From Terrihabitans soli (lineage in GTDB: Bacteria; Pseudomonadota; Alphaproteobacteria; Rhizobiales; Methylopilaceae): a stretch of 64,000 bases of DNA. Every line of letters starts with the position of its first letter. Position 1 is the first letter of the stretch. Under the pieces are notes generated by a model. It was not told the DNA's origin. It made no database searches and saw nothing but the letters and a program-made list of their open reading frames with translations. Below are positions 62,099 to 64,000 of the stretch, piece by piece. The position numbers were made by a program, and so were the translations under genes. The DNA lies in contig NZ_AP023361.1 in assembly GCF_014191545.1 (NCBI RefSeq), positions 2,136,501 through 2,200,500 of the forward strand, in the 5' to 3' direction.

Positions 62099-62719
62099 AT
62101 GAACCTCACACCGCGAGAAAAAGATAAACTGCTCATCGCCATGGCGGCGGAAGTGGCGCGCAAGCGCCTGTCGCGCGGGGTGAAGCTGAACCATCCGGAA
62201 GCCGTCGCCCTCATTACGGACTTTGTCGTCGAAGGCGCGCGCGACGGACGCAGCGTCGCCGAACTGATGGAAGCCGGCGCGCATGTCATCACCACCGATC
62301 AGGTGATGGAGGGCATCTCCGAGATGATCCACGATATCCAGGTGGAGGCCACCTTCCCCGACGGCACGAAGCTCGTCACCGTCCATCACCCGATCCGCGG
62401 CGCGGCGTCCAAAGAAGTGCCGGGCAAGGTCACCGCCGCTCCGGGCGAGATTTCCTTCAACGAGGGCGCCAAACGCATCACCGTCACCGTCGCCAATACC
62501 GGCGACCGGCCGATCCAGATCGGCAGCCATTATCATTTCTTCGAAACCAATGCGGCGCTCGAATTCGAGCGCGACAAGGCGCGCGGCATGCGCCTCGATA
62601 TTGCGCCCGGCACGGCCGTGCGCTTTGAACCCGGTGCGGTCCGCGAGGTCACGCTCGTTCCGCTAACGGGCAAAAAGGAAGTTTACGGCTTCCGCGGAAA
62701 CGTCATGGGGAAACTATAA
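62099..62719 (+). CDS. ureAB: Urease gamma-beta fusion subunit UreAB
   Basis: This 206-residue protein joins two subunits. Residues 1-100 are the gamma subunit ([10 protein letters not shown], then [10 protein letters not shown]). Residues 105-206 are the beta subunit ([11 protein letters not shown] and G-T-A-V-R-F-E-P-G). Helicobacter UreA is a known example of this fusion. It assembles with UreC to form the Ni-dependent enzyme that splits urea into ammonia and carbamate. AAGGG precedes the ATG. Confidence 0.93.
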   Translation: MNLTPREKDKLLIAMAAEVARKRLSRGVKLNHPEAVALITDFVVEGARDGRSVAELMEAGAHVITTDQVMEGISEMIHDIQVEATFPDGTKLVTVHHPIRGAASKEVPGKVTAAPGEISFNEGAKRITVTVANTGDRPIQIGSHYHFFETNAALEFERDKARGMRLDIAPGTAVRFEPGAVREVTLVPLTGKKEVYGFRGNVMGKL

Positions 62720-63070
62720 ATGCAGATGTTTTCAGGCGGCTGCCAGTGCGGCGCCGTGCGTTACCAGACCATCGCCGATCTGACGAACACGCTGACCTGT
62801 AATTGCTCGCGCTGTTCCAAGCTCGGAGTCATTTTGTCGTTCACGCCCGCGAGCGCCTTCAAGCTCGAAAAGGGCGAAGACAATCTGACCGAATACAGAT
62901 TCAACAAGCATGTGATCTCGCATCTCTTCTGCAAGACCTGCGGCATCCAGAGCTTTGCGCGCGGCGTCGGGCCTGACGGCACGCCGACCATCGCGCTGAA
63001 TGTCCGCTGCCTCGACAACGTCAATATCGAAGCCCTGCAGCCCAGGGCTTTCAACGGCGCCGCCGCATAG
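62720..63070 (+). CDS. GFA/CENP-V family zinc-fold protein between ureAB and ureC
   Basis: This 116-residue protein has the zinc-ligand set of the GFA superfamily: G-G-C-Q-C-G-A-V-R near the start, C-N-C-S-R-C at about residue 31, and F-C-K-T-C-G-I-Q near residue 70. The ATG follows the ureAB stop with no gap, and ureC begins ten bases after its stop. Members are carbon-sulfur lyases or of unknown role, and it is not a known urease subunit. Its place inside the urease genes is unusual. Confidence 0.85.
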   Translation: MQMFSGGCQCGAVRYQTIADLTNTLTCNCSRCSKLGVILSFTPASAFKLEKGEDNLTEYRFNKHVISHLFCKTCGIQSFARGVGPDGTPTIALNVRCLDNVNIEALQPRAFNGAAA

Positions 63071-63080
63071 AAAGACTCCT

Positions 63081-64000
63081 ATGGCCACTCTGCCTCGCCA
63101 AGCCTATGCCGACATGTTCGGGCCGACGACCGGCGACAAGGTCCGCCTTGCGGACACATCGCTGATCATCGAGATCGAAAAGGATTTCACCACTTATGGC
63201 GATGAGGTGAAATTCGGCGGCGGCAAGGTCATTCGCGACGGCATGGGACAGAGCCAGGTGACGAACGCCGACGGTGCGATGGACACCGTCATTACAAATG
63301 CCGTGGTGCTCGATCATTGGGGCATCGTCAAAGGCGATGTCGGGCTGAAAAACGGCCGCATCTTCAAGATCGGCAAAGCCGGCAATCCGGACGTTCAGCC
63401 CGGCGTCGACATCATTATCGGCCCCGGCACAGAAATCATCGCCGGGGAAGGCAAAATCCTCACCGCCGGCGGCTTCGACACGCATATCCATTTCATCTGC
63501 CCGCAGCAGATCGAAGAGGCTTTGATGTCGGGCGTCACCTCGATGCTCGGCGGCGGCACGGGACCTGCGACCGGAACCTTCGCCACGACCTGCACGCCCG
63601 GCCCCTGGCACATCGCCCGCATGATCGAAAGCGCCGATGCGTTTCCGATGAATCTCGGCTTTGCCGGCAAGGGCAATGCCTCGCTTCCCGGCGGGCTTGT
63701 CGAAATGGTGCTCGGCGGCGCCTGCGCGCTCAAACTCCACGAAGACTGGGGCACGACGCCCGCCGCCATCGATTGCTGTCTCACCGTCGCCGATGAGCAC
63801 GATGTGCAGGTGATGATCCATTCGGACACGCTGAATGAATCGGGCTTTGTCGAAGACACGATTGCCGCTTTCAAAGGACGCACCATCCACGCCTTTCATA
63901 CTGAGGGTGCGGGCGGCGGCCATGCGCCGGACATCATGAAGGTCGCGGGACTGTCCAACGTCCTGCCCTCCTCGACCAACCCGACACGGCCTTTCACCAA
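63081..64000 (+). CDS. ureC: Urease alpha subunit UreC, 3' end outside window
   Basis: 306 of about 570 residues are visible. Features are [14 protein letters not shown] at the start, the Ni-ligand pair in T-H-I-H-F-I-C-P, the carbamylated Lys in A-L-K-L-H-E-D-W-G (about residue 217), and a later His in [13 protein letters not shown]. The later active-site flap lies beyond the window. It starts ten bases after the GFA-like gene. It is the catalytic subunit and hydrolyses urea brought in by UrtABCDE. Confidence 0.96.
   Translation, partial: MATLPRQAYADMFGPTTGDKVRLADTSLIIEIEKDFTTYGDEVKFGGGKVIRDGMGQSQVTNADGAMDTVITNAVVLDHWGIVKGDVGLKNGRIFKIGKAGNPDVQPGVDIIIGPGTEIIAGEGKILTAGGFDTHIHFICPQQIEEALMSGVTSMLGGGTGPATGTFATTCTPGPWHIARMIESADAFPMNLGFAGKGNASLPGGLVEMVLGGACALKLHEDWGTTPAAIDCCLTVADEHDVQVMIHSDTLNESGFVEDTIAAFKGRTIHAFHTEGAGGGHAPDIMKVAGLSNVLPSSTNPTRPFT

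Overview
The window comes from a high-GC alphaproteobacterium, most likely of the Hyphomicrobiales (Rhizobiales). This is inferred from gene content: a SahR-like ArsR-methyltransferase fusion before metF, a bioMNY biotin transporter, an Irr-like iron box, fused urease gamma/beta subunits, and two families of palindromic intergenic repeats of a kind common in that order. The genus cannot be named from the sequence. There are no rRNA genes, no CRISPR array and no intact prophage, and I recognise no tRNA. Genes are densely packed in short operons with ATGA or TGATG overlaps.

Layout, 1-24 kb. A truncated FliK-like gene with four internal repeats (1-1946, minus) is followed by a branched-chain amino acid ABC operon, livHMGF, a small membrane protein and livK (2112-7715). 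Next come a degenerate HWE kinase with ccdA (minus) and a P-loop protein coupled to an ABC exporter whose ATPase motifs are all eroded (9671-12363). After these lie ettA, two Lys/Ala-rich histone-H1-like proteins, a SahR-like regulator with metF, a GNAT enzyme with murI, and a small exported protein. A six-gene minus-strand operon (24035-19022) carries bioM, bioN, two different bioY genes, an acyl-CoA synthetase and a thiolase that lacks its second catalytic Cys.

Layout, 24-41 kb. A surface-glycan region (24.2-30.7 kb) encodes glycosyltransferases, two methyltransferases, a GT2-GtrA fusion, a GT-C enzyme and a PAP2 phosphatase. The oxidative pentose phosphate operon gnd-zwf-pgl follows, then an unusually AT-rich membrane-protein gene and an aliphatic amidase operon with NorQ/NorD-type AAA+ and VWA partners. 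Between 39.7 and 40.8 kb, three direct copies of a 109-bp cloverleaf-like repeat separate a terminase-small-subunit-like gene from a GIY-YIG gene.

Layout, 41-64 kb. The first block looks like a gamma-glutamyl route for an amino alcohol such as ethanolamine: permease, glutamine-synthetase-like ligase, aldehyde dehydrogenase, Fe-alcohol dehydrogenase and class I amidotransferase, with a divergent RpiR regulator and two matching operators. The second is a periplasmic iron-uptake operon: imelysin, multicopper oxidase, di-haem oxidoreductase, a second imelysin and a DUF1513 protein, behind an Irr-like box. The third is a nitrogen-regulated urea module, urtABCDE-ureD-ureAB-(GFA-like)-ureC, behind a sigma-54 promoter and a distal NtrC-like site; ureC runs off the end of the window.

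Taken together, much of the window concerns nitrogen scavenging: urea, short amides, amino acids and probably amino alcohols, each ending in ammonia or glutamate. The parts least explained by known biology are the P-loop/pseudo-ABC pair, the twin bioY operon with its acyl-CoA genes, and the covarying cloverleaf repeats.
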